Assembly (NCBI GenBank): GCA_018398765.1
Contig: JAHBMJ010003358.1
Coordinates: 1 to 11,327, forward strand
Source: Chromera velia
Taxonomy: Eukaryota > Sar > Chromeraceae
Reading direction: 5' to 3'
Length of the DNA stretch: 11,327 bases
How positions within the stretch are numbered: position 1 is the first letter of the stretch; each line of letters begins with the position of its first letter. The notes beneath the pieces are model-generated. The model was given only the letters and a program-made list of their open reading frames with translations, ran no database searches and was not told where the DNA came from. Positions 1-7,994 of this stretch are shown here, one piece after another. The translations under genes and the position numbers were made by a program.

Positions 1-1
1 C

Positions 2-484
2 GGGGGGGCTGCTGACAGTGCTGGAGGGGGGGCCGCTCCTGCAGGGCCCGGCGGGAGGACCAATTTGAAACCAAAGGAGGCGGCCGCAGACGCAAATGCT
101 GAGAAGGCTGGGGGGAAACTTCCCCCTCCTGAGAAAGTCATCACTCCGGGTGAGGAAGGCTACCGACCTCTCTATATTCACCTCCAACACAAGGGGCTTG
201 TTGTCGGCCCTGGCGCGGCACAGAGGGTAGCCGAACTTACCAACTCTGGATGCTTAGCTGCCCAGAAACAGGACGGTTCCAACACCAACAGCAATAGCAA
301 ACGTGTGCGCGGTTCTCCGTCTCACCCCGTTGTCATCTCTCCGCAACCGAATAAAAGCCCAGGAGCACCCACTCCTGGAAAGCCGAAAAGCCAGAGAAAA
401 AGCTCTCAGCAGCTCCCACCACCGATCGATTCGATTCACATTGAAGAAAGTGATCATGAAGAAGAGGAAAAGGAAGTGTCATAA
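2..484 (+). CDS. 3' end of an unrecognised protein gene (5' partial)
   Basis: An open frame enters from the left edge (codons in phase with base 2) and ends at TAA 482-484, giving at least 160 residues. The TTG at 65-67 is an internal codon, not a likely start, because the frame is open back to the edge. The visible part begins with Gly/Ala-rich low complexity. A more structured stretch follows, containing GYRPLYIHLQHKGLVVGPG, then a Ser/Pro/Lys-rich basic linker with SPSHP, SPQP and SPGAP repeats. The tail is acidic (ESDHEEEEKEVS). This looks like the disordered C-terminus of a larger, perhaps nuclear, protein. I do not recognise a family. The AT-rich drop in composition directly after the stop supports a real gene end. 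It could also be the last exon of a spliced gene or part of a transposon ORF. Confidence 0.5.
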   Translation, partial: GGAADSAGGGAAPAGPGGRTNLKPKEAAADANAEKAGGKLPPPEKVITPGEEGYRPLYIHLQHKGLVVGPGAAQRVAELTNSGCLAAQKQDGSNTNSNSKRVRGSPSHPVVISPQPNKSPGAPTPGKPKSQRKSSQQLPPPIDSIHIEESDHEEEEKEVS

Positions 485-808
485 AGCTGAGTGATTGTCA
501 CCTCAATTTTGGTACGTGCTCTAACTTTATCGTATCAACAAAAAGTCATATGTAATTTCAAATCTATCAATTTTACGTTCTCAATCTCTATTAATACTAG
601 AGTGAGTCTCAGTGACTAGTGTATATACACTGCCACACAGACATATTTTTTTTACGGAACTAATAATTTATAATATTGAATATATTTTTTTAAATTTTTG
701 AAACACACATCAGAAATGTTCTAATAACTATTGTCATAAGAAAAATGATCAGAGTGACAATAAGTCAGTGACTCAGTAAGGAACCCTAAGAGGTTAACCT
801 CAAATCTT

Positions 809-833
809 ACCTCAAATATCAAATATTTGAGGT
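809..833. repeat. Perfect 11-bp-arm inverted repeat
   Basis: ACCTCAAATAT (809-819) and ATATTTGAGGT (823-833) are exact reverse complements separated by CAA. The CCTCAAAT word also occurs just upstream at about 798-805. The arms share the CAAAT unit of the adjacent microsatellite, so the hairpin and the array may have a common origin. Function unknown. Confidence 0.8.
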
Positions 834-840
834 TGAAGCT

Positions 841-870
841 CAAATCAAATCAAATCAAATCAAATCAAAT
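841..870. repeat. (CAAAT)6 pentanucleotide microsatellite
   Basis: Six perfect CAAAT units, followed after a short interruption (ATA) by about two more imperfect units to base 884. Confidence 0.95.
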
Positions 871-1065
871 ATAATCAAATCAAACATGGTCACTACGGGG
901 GCCACGATCTGTATGTGCATGGAAGAGAATTAATTGAATTAATTAGCATGCATGCATTAAAGAGATTGATTAATACAGATCAAACAAAGACACCAAACAA
1001 CACTAAGAGTCGGAAGAAGACAAGAGACCCGGACTGACAGTTCCTTACATGTCTTATATGAATAA

Positions 1066-1713
1066 GAGGCCAAGGCTATCACCCCTAGACTAGCCAACCT
1101 CTTCGCTGGTACTCTGTCAGCGGGCAAGAACCGTCGCCTTCGAAACTCTGTCTGGAACACTCCGAGCATGACAATCTCGGAAGAAAAGGATAAGTTGACT
1201 CTCTTTCCCCGTCTTGGCGAGCATTGGGTGTACCAGCCATTTCGTAGAAAATGCAGAGTAGAGAGAGACGGTTCGGCTGCGTATCTGGCGTTGACAAGCA
1301 AGAAAAGCAAGAACCTCTGGGAGGTCAATCAGATTTTGTGTGCGATCGAGAGGACAGAGGTAGAGAAGACAGCCGTCAATGACGTAGTTGACCTCTGGTA
1401 TGATGGAAAGGTTACGGACTAGAATGGGGCAGAAGATGACCAAGCCTACCTCGATTTGGTATGGGAAGCCATCAAAGTGAACAGAGCCGTCCCAGAAGAG
1501 GAGCAAAAGAAGAAAATCAAGAAGGCTTTATTTACAGTGAATGAACCGGAAGCGTAGGCCTGGTGGGATATAAGGGAAACTTCTCTTTGTGGTCGTGAGC
1601 CACCTACTCACTAGCACCCTGGCAAGCCAATGCAGTCTGCAGCTCACACCAAAGGAGCAAGCAGAGACTTACCAGGCAGGTCTCCCTCCAAAACTTGCTA
1701 TGACCATCAAGAT
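1066..1713 (+). pseudogene. Gag/capsid-like retroelement relic, left part
   Basis: Frame 1 is open from 1066 to 1419 (118 codons), broken by TAG 1420-1422. It is open again to 1554, broken by TAG 1555-1557, and continues to about 1611 with AWWDIRETS. The sense then passes to frame 2 (1574-1713), showing HLLTSTLASQC, LTPKEQAETYQAGLPPKL and AMTIK. This implies one frameshift and two or more stops. The layout (a W-rich A-W-W segment, then a P-x-E...Y-x-x-GLPP-x-L segment near the end) resembles the C-terminal half of retrotransposon Gag/capsid proteins. That match is by pattern only, with no search behind it. A transposon interrupts the frame at 1714 and the continuation lies at 2637-2817. No LTR, protease or polymerase is visible, so this is a fragment. 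A decayed domesticated gene is the alternative. Confidence 0.5.
1706..1713. repeat. Left target-site duplication ATCAAGAT
   Basis: Exact 8-bp direct copy of 2629-2636, directly abutting the terminal inverted repeat. It fits the nTnnnnAn preference described for hAT target duplications. Confidence 0.85.
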
Positions 1714-1748
1714 CTAGGCGACGCACAGTGGTAAAAAAAAAAAAAAAA
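1714..1748 (+). repeat. Left terminal inverted repeat
   Basis: Nineteen unique bases plus 16 A, perfectly inverted at 2594-2628. Just inside, at 1750-1769, lies GACCTTTTCAGAT plus a T run. Its near-copy at the other end (2582-2600) is in the same orientation rather than inverted. Confidence 0.93.
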
Positions 1749-1795
1749 AGACCTTTTCAGATTTTTTTTTCTTCTTTTTTTTCTACGAAGGATTT

Positions 1796-1823
1796 CCTAG
1801 AGCACCTCTAGGAGCACCTAGAG
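1796..1823. repeat. Two interlocked 7-bp palindromes
   Basis: CCTAGAG (1796-1802), CTCTAGG (1806-1812) and CCTAGAG (1817-1823) form two overlapping perfect inverted repeats that share the middle arm, with loops of 3 and 4 bases. They lie in the left subterminal part of the transposon. Confidence 0.85.
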
Positions 1824-2418
1824 GAGCACCTTTTAGAAGTACTTTTAAACTAACTTCCTCACGAACTTATTACTCAACTCAAAGTTTTAAACATCTTTCA
1901 ACCCTAGTTTTAACCCTAGTTCTAGTCCTAGTTGTTATTGTACGTTTGTCTCTACTAGTCTCTCTACTAGTGTCTTCACCATTCCATCATCGACTTTGTT
2001 GAACACGGACCGACCGATTTTTTTTCCCACATACGTCTGTGGTGGTTGTCTCAGACACATCTGACGTCTTTCTTGCTTCCCTCCTCTGAGGGATGCAGGG
2101 TGATGGACTAGGTGATGGACCAACTGAGTGTGAGAGACGAGGGAGACAGAGGGAGTGACCCAGTCCGTCGTTTCACCATTCATGCTAATTGAAAAATGAA
2201 TGAAGTCTGCATGTATGGCACTGTACGCAGCGACCATCGTAAAAGGGGATTACAGGGACGAAGGCGAGCGGGCGGGCGAAGGGAAAAGGGGGCTCTCTTT
2301 TGTCCTATGCAAAGAGTGACAAGAAGGATGGATGTATGGATGTAGACAGAAGAGCAGACAGAGGAAAAGTTCTTTGACTGGCTCTTTAACGATATCTAGG
2401 ACGATATACATTTCGAAG

Positions 2419-2516
2419 CTCTAGTCGAAGCTAGTTTTAGTCAATCCTTTTAAGCGTCTACCAAGCTAAAAGTAAAACTGGGATCCTAGATATGATTCAA
2501 ACTCTAGTTGAAGCTA
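2419..2516. repeat. Imperfect direct repeat in right subterminal region
   Basis: CTCTAGTCGAAGCTAG (2419-2434) recurs as CTCTAGTTGAAGCTAG (2501-2516) with one mismatch, and weaker similarity continues on both sides (CTAG words upstream, an AATCCTTT/AACCTTT stretch downstream). Repeated subterminal motifs are common near transposon ends and can bind transposase; that role is inferred here. Confidence 0.7.
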
Positions 2517-2593
2517 GTCATTTAACCTTTGTTTTTTTTTACATATACAATAAAATTTTAAATTAAAAAAAAAAAAGAATAGACGTTTTCAGA

Positions 2594-2628
2594 TTTTTTT
2601 TTTTTTTTTACCACTGTGCGTCGCCTAG
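2594..2628 (-). repeat. Right terminal inverted repeat
   Basis: T16 followed by ACCACTGTGCGTCGCCTAG, the exact reverse complement of 1714-1748. It is followed immediately by the second target-site copy. Confidence 0.93.
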
Positions 2629-2636
2629 ATCAAGAT
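2629..2636. repeat. Right target-site duplication ATCAAGAT
   Basis: Identical to 1706-1713. Its last two bases with G2637 form the ATG codon through which the interrupted frame continues. Confidence 0.85.
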
Positions 2637-2817
2637 GGGTATAAGGGCAGACTACAATGACCCAGCAAAGCTGGTAGCGGAGATCAGGAGCGTGATCAAC
2701 AACGAAGGCAAGAGTTGCTTCGCGGAATGGAGGGGAAGTCAGAGATAAGAATTTAAAGAAATGGATGTGAGCAGGCTGCCCAGTCAACTGAAGGAGGTAT
2801 TGGGTCAAGGCCTATAG
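2637..2817 (+). pseudogene. Gag/capsid-like retroelement relic, right part
   Basis: Continuation of the frame cut by the transposon. It reads GIRADYNDPAKLVAEIRSVI and on to WRGSQR, then TAA 2746-2748, then KEMDVSRLPSQLKEVLGQGL, ending at TAG 2815-2817. The ND-P-x-K-L-V-A-E-I-R segment resembles the region after the GLPP motif in Gag-type proteins, where helices close the capsid C-terminal lobe. The in-frame stop shows decay. No zinc knuckle (CCHC) is visible downstream. Assignment to the left part rests on the frame continuity across the 8-bp duplication. Confidence 0.5.
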
Positions 2818-3470
2818 ATCACTAAATAGATTTAAATAGATCAAAGCAGCCAGGTAAAGAAACATTTTTTTTCTTTTTTGCCTATATATATCTATAGACC
2901 TGTATGAACATCTTAAAAACACTTTCAAGAACTCTGGAAAAAAATTAATATAGAAAAGAATAAAGGAGAGATCAAAGATCACTGAAAGATGAAATTATTG
3001 AACGTCAGTGTCACATAGTATTATATCACTGGTATTTTGCAGACTGCAGACACTACAGTGCGCTTTTCAGGCCTTCTTGACATGTATTGTCCGTAGCATT
3101 GTTCTTGGTATCGTACTACGCCCCGTGACTCGATCACTCGCTAATTCAGTCACACTCTATGTCACACCTAGGGTCACACTGGCAATACATCATGATTGCT
3201 CATCACTCCTTCCAGGCCCCACCCCACCAGTGGATCTGCGGCATCATCTGCCAGAACGAATGCATCCCATCGCACCGATCCATCGCAATGGGTAGAGAAA
3301 AACGGTAGGCCGAAAAGAAGGGACGGGCGGGGCTAAGAGAGTCGTCGACATCACCCAAACATGCAACCTCCGGCTACCAAGACAGATTCCCCCCCCCTCT
3401 CTCCGTCTCTGCCTAAATGCGAACGAATTCGAGACAAATTGAATTAATTAACTGCAACCCGCAAGTCCCT

Positions 3471-3491
3471 CATCCATCCATCCATCCATCC
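3471..3491. repeat. (CATC)5 microsatellite
   Basis: Five tandem CATC units, ending in CACCC. Confidence 0.9.
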
Positions 3492-3589
3492 ACCCTTCTG
3501 CCTACATCTCTCAGACGGCAGACTGCAGGCGGAATCTACCAACAAACCTCCTACCCCTTCAGAAAGCACGGTCCATCCATATCGACCCC

Positions 3590-3613
3590 CCTTCCTTCCT
3601 TCCTTCCTTCCTT
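3590..3613. repeat. (CCTT)n microsatellite
   Basis: About five to six CCTT units on the plus strand, ending at TTTCAG. Confidence 0.9.
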
Positions 3614-3718
3614 TCAGTACCCGCGACCATCACTGACTTCTGCGGGTTTCTGTCGTTTCACTGTCAGCGATAATATTGGGGGTGGGGAAACATTCTCATG
3701 CGCAGTAAGACTGACAGA

Positions 3719-5923
3719 TCAGATCCCCAGAGCCCCCGCTCTCTCCTTCAATCGCACCGCCGCCTCCCCCCCCTTCTCCTGCAACCCCTTCACCAACTCC
3801 CCCAACTTCTCTCCCTCCGTCTCCCCCGCCAACATGGACAGAGGAAAGTCCACATTGTGTGTCGACAGCAAGGCAGTCAGGAGCTCTGCTGCTGTCTCGT
3901 GAGGGAGGCCGACACTCCCCCCCTCTCCCCCAGAAGGGACAGAAAGAGCAGCCTCATGGATCCCCGAGATCAACGCACACAAATCCTCGTCCTCGATGGC
4001 GGTGGTTTTGAAGAGACGAAGAAGGATGGGGGGACTCAGACGCTCTCGGAAATATGACGCACGCACTGCCCCTGACTGCGTACGCAAACTTGACAGCTGC
4101 TCTGTAAGTTGGTACGTGGTCCGGGGTGCGGGGGGCAACGCACTCTCCTTTGAAGCCACAAGCTTCAATGCAGCCGAGGCTTTCTGCTGCGTCTCCGCTG
4201 TCCGTCTCCGCGCCTTGGCGGCCTCTATGGCCTTCAGAATGCGCAAATGGAGACGCTCTGCGTCGGCAGAGGGGGCCGCTACTGACGGCTGCTGCGGTTG
4301 CTGTGCTACCATCTTTCTCCAATGGTCACACACCGTCTTTGCGTCTCTGAGAGCTTCTCCTAGATCTCCCTTCTCCTCACCCTCCTCTGCAGTGGCTGCA
4401 GGCTCGGACGGGGTCTCTGTCTCCTTTTCGAGAGTTGCCAGGGCACGACGGTACCTTGCTTTGATGTTCGAAGGGTCTGCAGACAGGGCTGCAGACGCAG
4501 CATCAATCGCAGCCCCCCACTCCTTTTTCATTATACGAACCTGTGCAATGTTGGAATGCAGCAAGGCGTATTTCTCCCCTCCCACGAGAAATGGTGCGTT
4601 CTCGTCTTTCTCATGGGCTTTGCACGTGTCTGCCGCTTCGGCAAAGAGAGACAACGCATCGTCAAACCTCTTTTCTCTGAAGGCACAATTTCCCTTCTCT
4701 TTCAAGGACTCGATCTTGGAGACGGGAGACACGGCTGGTGCTTTCTCCTCCTTCTCCTCTGGGGTAGGGGGTTTGGGTTTCTGTGTCTCTGTCTCCTTCT
4801 GCGCCTTCTCTTTGCCCTTCTCCTCAACCGGTTTTAACACGGTCTGTTTCGCGGGGGCTGATGCGGTCGGCGGCTTCGGCTGTTGGGGGCTGGGTGGGTC
4901 GAGTTTGTTTGTGCTCTCACGTGCGTTTGCTTGGGTTTTTGTGTTCTCTTGCGCGCTCTTTGCCGTCTTGCTGATTCGGTCCCTGACTCTTGCCTCTGCC
5001 TCTTCCTCTATCTCAGGCTCGTCACACTCCTCCTCTATTTTGATCTTCCAGAAGTCCTTCGTGTGGGGTTTCTTGCTCTTGATGTCGGCAATGAATTTGC
5101 GCACCTGCACAGAGGAAGAGACAGACAACGAGCGAAGAGAAATGTCGGCAGGTCGGTCTGACTGTTGCAACAATGTTGTGTAGGTGTCTGCCTTGGAGTC
5201 TGATTTCCTGCTGGCCTACTCGTCTGTTTGCTGCGAAACCTCAGACCGGCAAGTGACCAGACAGAGAGGGAGCATGGAGGGGGGGCGACGGAAAATGAGT
5301 GGAGACAAAGGGCAGAAGGGAAAGACGACGAGGGAAAGGAACCGAAGAGAGGTGGAGGGATACGGAGGCCTCGAGGGTCTCCTCACGGTTGGTTGAATGT
5401 CAGGAAGGGAGGCAGGCTGGCTCTGAGGAGAGGTTTGTGGAAGAGAGGAGAGAAAGAGAAAGAGAGAAGTGGGGAGTCAGAGGGAAAAGAGCAGAACAGA
5501 AACAAACGAACTGCGACAGACAACACGTTACTCGAAGGAAGATAGGAGGAAGCGCACCGGAGGACACAATTGAATGAAGAGAGAAAGGATGGGGCCGAAG
5601 GGTTTCAGGGGGAAAAGATTGCCCTCAGCAGTTCCATTCTCATCCTGAGAGGTACAGGGCACAAGAGAAAGAGAGCGCTGTGATCGACCCGACTCACGTA
5701 CCTCATCGTGTGCTTCGTCTTCTTCCTTCTTTGTCGGTGCTCTGTTCTTCCTTGCAAAGAGGGGATCGAGCTTCGAGAGCTTGGCTCGGATGGCCGCCTG
5801 CAGCTCTGGGTAGTGAGCCCCGTCTTCTTCAAGGATCTTCAGGAAGTTCTTCAACTTTTTGACGTCGTTGGTCTTATCTACCAGACCAAAGTCAATCTGG
5901 TCAAGGTGGACAGGCACAGCCAT
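3719..5923 (-). CDS. SPAG1: SPAG1-like dynein axonemal assembly co-chaperone
   Basis: Spliced model: exon 1 5923-5702, intron 5701-5105 (GTACGT...GTGCAG), exon 2 5104-3719 with TGA, giving 535 residues. Exon 1 ends at a codon boundary and exon 2 opens with VRKFIADIK, so the phase is 0. The start is supported because the conserved SPAG1 N-terminal domain begins within a few residues (IDFGLVDKTNDVKKLKNFL, then YPEL). Next come a DFWKIKIEEE segment matching the SPAG1 post-domain motif, a Pro/Glu/Lys-rich linker (about 125-200), a TPR block (about 206-335, with LKEKGNCAFREKRFDDAL and NIKARYRRALATLEK), and an RPAP3_C-type domain (about 400-515, PRTTYQLTEQLSSLR, then VDFPLSML). In animals SPAG1 (DNAAF13) works in the cytoplasm with HSP70/HSP90 and R2TP-like complexes to pre-assemble axonemal dyneins. 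This protein is shorter than human SPAG1 (about 926 residues) and has one TPR block where human SPAG1 has several. An RPAP3-like protein is less likely given the N-terminal domain. Confidence 0.88.
5105..5701 (-). other. Intron of the SPAG1-like gene
   Basis: 597 bases with donor GTACGT and acceptor CTTCCTCTGTGCAG on the minus strand. The sense strand is pyrimidine-rich; the plus strand shows long GA-rich stretches at about 5260-5500. The open frames on the plus strand here are consequences of this purine bias. No internal gene seen. Confidence 0.8.
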
Positions 5924-5994
5924 TCTGCTGTTGTTAAGTGTTGGCTTGACTCACGTGGTGTTGCGCACAAACAGAGAGAGCACTGCGGAATACA

Positions 5995-6802
5995 GTGCGT
6001 GAAACACAGATCAAGGAGGACTTTTCAGACAGACGGCCTCCACCAGAAGAGTCAAGGAAAGGAAGGCAAGTTCAGACTGAGGTACAGAAGGACAAAACAA
6101 CAATATTGGTGGTTAACTTCTGTTGGTTTAGGGAGCCTCCAAAACTCACAAGCGCAACTCTTGAATTCACGCACCTGCTTGAGAACTGGGTCCTCTGTGC
6201 AGTAAGTTGCATGCTGTTACGTATATATATAGGAGCTCACTGCATGGTGTAAAAGTCTGTCTGAAGAGAAAAGAGCACAACTTCTCCACAATCGAACGTG
6301 CATCTCGAGACGCCGGCCGCGGTCACCTCATCATTGCAGCGGCGGCGCGCAACTGCATGTGCATCATGTACGCATTGAATCGCGGCGGCGCGCCGTCCGA
6401 ACGTACGCGGATCGACCGGGCCGCGGCCCGCCAGGAATGCTGGCGCCCGCGGCGCGCCACATGCATGGCATTGCATGCAAAAAGCTCTGCATGCAGGGAT
6501 TTCAGGGATTCATAGGGATTCCTCACATTATCCAAACGACGGTACTGAATGTTGCGCATTCAATGTGCAATCTGGCAGCAATCGATCATGCTTGCATTTG
6601 TTCGATGCTCGGAGGCGGTATATACCTCATTTTGGTCAGTTGACCAATGACGATAATTGGCGCTCGTCAGGCAAGAGTACATTCAGCTTGTATGCATGTG
6701 AGATCGAAATTTAATGCCGATCCTTTGTTGTGATTTCAGTGTGTACGGAAAGAGCTTCTGAAGGAACTCGAGCAAGCCAGTGAGTCCCCTCTAGAGGGAT
6801 AA
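5995..6802 (+). CDS. Possible small spliced plus-strand gene (unproven)
   Basis: One frame is open from 5950 to 6201 and ends with ...FTHLLENWVLCA at a textbook donor (GTAAGT, 6202-6207). A good acceptor (TTGTGATTTCAG, ending 6739) starts a segment in matching phase, CVRKELLKELEQASESPLEG, with TAA at 6800-6802. Phase and splice-site agreement are the only support. There is no ATG in the first segment (5995 is GTG), so a true start would need another upstream exon; an acceptor-like TTTAG ends at 6132. A second donor-like GTGAGT at 6780 complicates the 3' end. If real, the gene lies tightly between SPAG1-like and DNAJC22-like, ending 48 bases before the latter. The encoded peptide looks helical and matches nothing I can name with confidence. 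It may equally be chance. Confidence 0.2.
6310..6460. repeat. CpG-rich island with palindromes and short direct repeats
   Basis: GCGGCGGCGCGC occurs exactly at 6339-6350 and 6382-6393, with a related GCGGCGCGCC at 6449-6458. CGGGCCGCGGCCCG (6417-6430) is a perfect 14-bp palindrome. The GC content stands out sharply against the flanks. It could be a promoter CpG island or the core of an unrecognised repeat. Confidence 0.6.
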
Positions 6803-6850
6803 GAACACTTTCCAGTCCGTCTACTTTCTCAGCACAAGTCCCTTCCGCTC

Positions 6851-7931
6851 ATGTCCAACCCCAAGCCCCCTAGCACCTGCTGGCTCTTCATCCTCTGTGT
6901 CTGTTACGGGTGGACAGGTGCGCATCATTTGTCTCTGGGAAGGGAGTGCCAGGCTCTGTTGTGGTACACTTCGTTTGGGCTCTTTGGGCTTGGTGTGCTC
7001 GTAGATGTCTTTCTCCTTCCAACCTACAGAAAATTTCTCGTTGACAGCATAGGGGGGGAGGAACAAGACGAGACGGAACAAACACATTCCTCTTTGTCTC
7101 TTCAAGAAGTACTCTTGGCCGATCATTTGAATCCCAACGTTGGGTCCCCCAAGAGAAGCACCACCAGAAGTAGGCCAAGTGACAAAACGTCTGTTTGTTC
7201 CAGTCTATGGGGATGCATCGTTCGAGCACTGGGGGGCAGTTTCTTCGGTGCCTACTACGACGTGATCGCGTCCTTCGCATCCACTGCCCTGGACCTGGTG
7301 CTGGATCCTCTGGGGGGGACGTTGGGAGACGCTCTGAGGGCCCGGCTGTGTGTGAAGGCGTTCGCACGGAGCGTCGCGGTCTGGCTCTGCTGCAATGCCG
7401 GGGCTCGGACGTCGCACCTGATGTGAGTCAGAGACGGATATGTGAGAAAGTTGTGGAGGGGGGGTTGGAAGGAGGGGCGGATGAGATTCAAGAATGACNN
7501 NGGGCTCGGCAGGAACGGACGGGAAGCTAAGGGTGAGGACGACAGACAGGCAAAACAAATGAACAGACAAAGCGACAGAAAGAGAGAGATAGAGAGAGAG
7601 TTACTTTTACGACAAGAGACTGTCCGTCTTTCTTGCTGGTTTGTTTTCGCCTTCAGGCGAAAAACACAGTCGACTCTTGTCCATTTCGGTATTCGTACTT
7701 TTGTACGTGTACTTGTGTTCTGCACATCTATGTACGTATATACAGGTTGGTGATTGTAATTGGTTTTGCTCTGGAGATATTCTTTGAGGCTTTCTTTGGA
7801 GGAACCTTCTACGGCGACATCAACAAGGGCATCGTGACAGAGTTTGAAGAGGAAGAGACCCAGGGATGTCAGTCTCTCCCTCCCTCTCTTTCTCTTTCTC
7901 TTTCTCTTTCTCTTTCTCTTTCTCTTTCTCT

Positions 7932-7994
<63 letters not shown>

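Larger units (their letters stand above)
485..960. other. AT-rich intergenic spacer
   Basis: About 475 bases of AT-rich sequence with no credible open frame. It holds T/A runs near 645-695, the palindrome AGGTTAACCT (791-800), the hairpin at 809-833, the CAAAT array, and a palindromic TTAATTGAATTAATTAGCATGCATGCAT stretch in two halves near 930-957. It probably covers the 3' UTR of the gene to the left plus spacer. Confidence 0.6.
1714..2628. mobile_element. 915-bp non-autonomous DNA transposon (MITE-like, possibly hAT-type)
   Basis: The element is bounded by perfect terminal inverted repeats: CTAGGCGACGCACAGTGGT (1714-1732) and its reverse complement (2610-2628). Each continues inward into an A/T homopolymer (17 A on the left, 16 T on the right), giving 35 bp of perfect match. 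It is flanked by the 8-bp direct repeat ATCAAGAT. Removing the element and one repeat copy makes the surrounding Gag-like frame run through without a break, which strongly supports these boundaries. Inside, both ends are AT-rich and full of CTAG words, while roughly 1970-2390 is closer to genomic GC. I see no transposase: the largest internal frame (minus strand 1935-2237, 100 codons) shows no DDE or zinc-finger features. The 8-bp duplication points to hAT, P, Merlin or a similar superfamily; the TIR alone does not settle which. Mobilisation would need a transposase encoded elsewhere. Confidence 0.88.
2818..3718. other. Intergenic spacer between relic and SPAG1-like 3' end
   Basis: No convincing gene. 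The left part (2818-3000) is AT-rich. 3120-3190 has several GTCAC words, near-repeats of GTCACACT. 3340-3620 is pyrimidine-rich on the plus strand with C, CATC and CCTT tracts. The open frame at 3008-3295 has no recognisable features and unremarkable composition. The rightmost part presumably includes the SPAG1-like 3' UTR; I could not place a poly(A) signal with confidence. Confidence 0.55.
5924..6850. other. Divergent intergenic region, putative promoters of both neighbouring genes
   Basis: This region separates the SPAG1-like start (minus) from the DNAJC22-like start (plus). It contains TATA-like GTATATATATAGG (6221-6233) and palindromic GGTATATACC (6617-6626). Also present are the inverted repeat TTGGTCA-GT-TGACCAA (6632-6647), which includes a CCAAT, many TGCATG words (6350-6500), and a CpG-rich island (6310-6460). 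Promoter roles are inferred from position and motif only. Confidence 0.4.

Noticed and set aside
494-762. Possible small inverted-repeat element (ATTGTCAC at 494-501, GTGACAAT at 755-762)
   Set aside because: Only 8 exact bases match, with no target duplication found.
1898-1934. Telomere-like AACCCTAG repeats
   Set aside because: Only two to three degenerate copies with irregular spacing inside a CTAG-rich transposon end; not a telomeric tract.
1935-2237. 100-codon minus-strand frame inside the transposon
   Set aside because: No recognisable domain and no neighbouring exon signals. A frame of this length is expected by chance in GC-moderate DNA.
1715-2627. TA target duplication (Tc1/mariner type) with TIRs starting GGCGACG
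   Set aside because: The TIR match extends outward past TA to CTAG, and the perfect 8-bp repeat directly outside that restores the flanking reading frame. A TA-only model leaves a stop at the junction.
3008-3295. 95-codon plus-strand frame in the spacer
   Set aside because: No family features, unremarkable composition and no splice context; treated as chance.
932-3450. Shared 14-mer AATTGAATTAATTA at 932-945 and 3437-3450 as possible LTR or duplication marks of the retroelement
   Set aside because: Low-complexity AT word with no similarity in the flanks; likely coincidence.
3996-5183. 395-codon plus-strand frame opposite the SPAG1-like exon
   Set aside because: It is the antisense of a well-supported coding exon. 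Its Ser/Phe/Cys-rich content is the mirror of Glu/Lys/Ala codons.
6133-6802. Histone-fold (CENP-X/MHF2-like) identity for the small candidate gene
   Set aside because: The KLTSATLEFTHLLENWVLCA pattern loosely fits the long central helix, but the expected C-terminal histone-fold helix is missing and the similarity is too weak to name.
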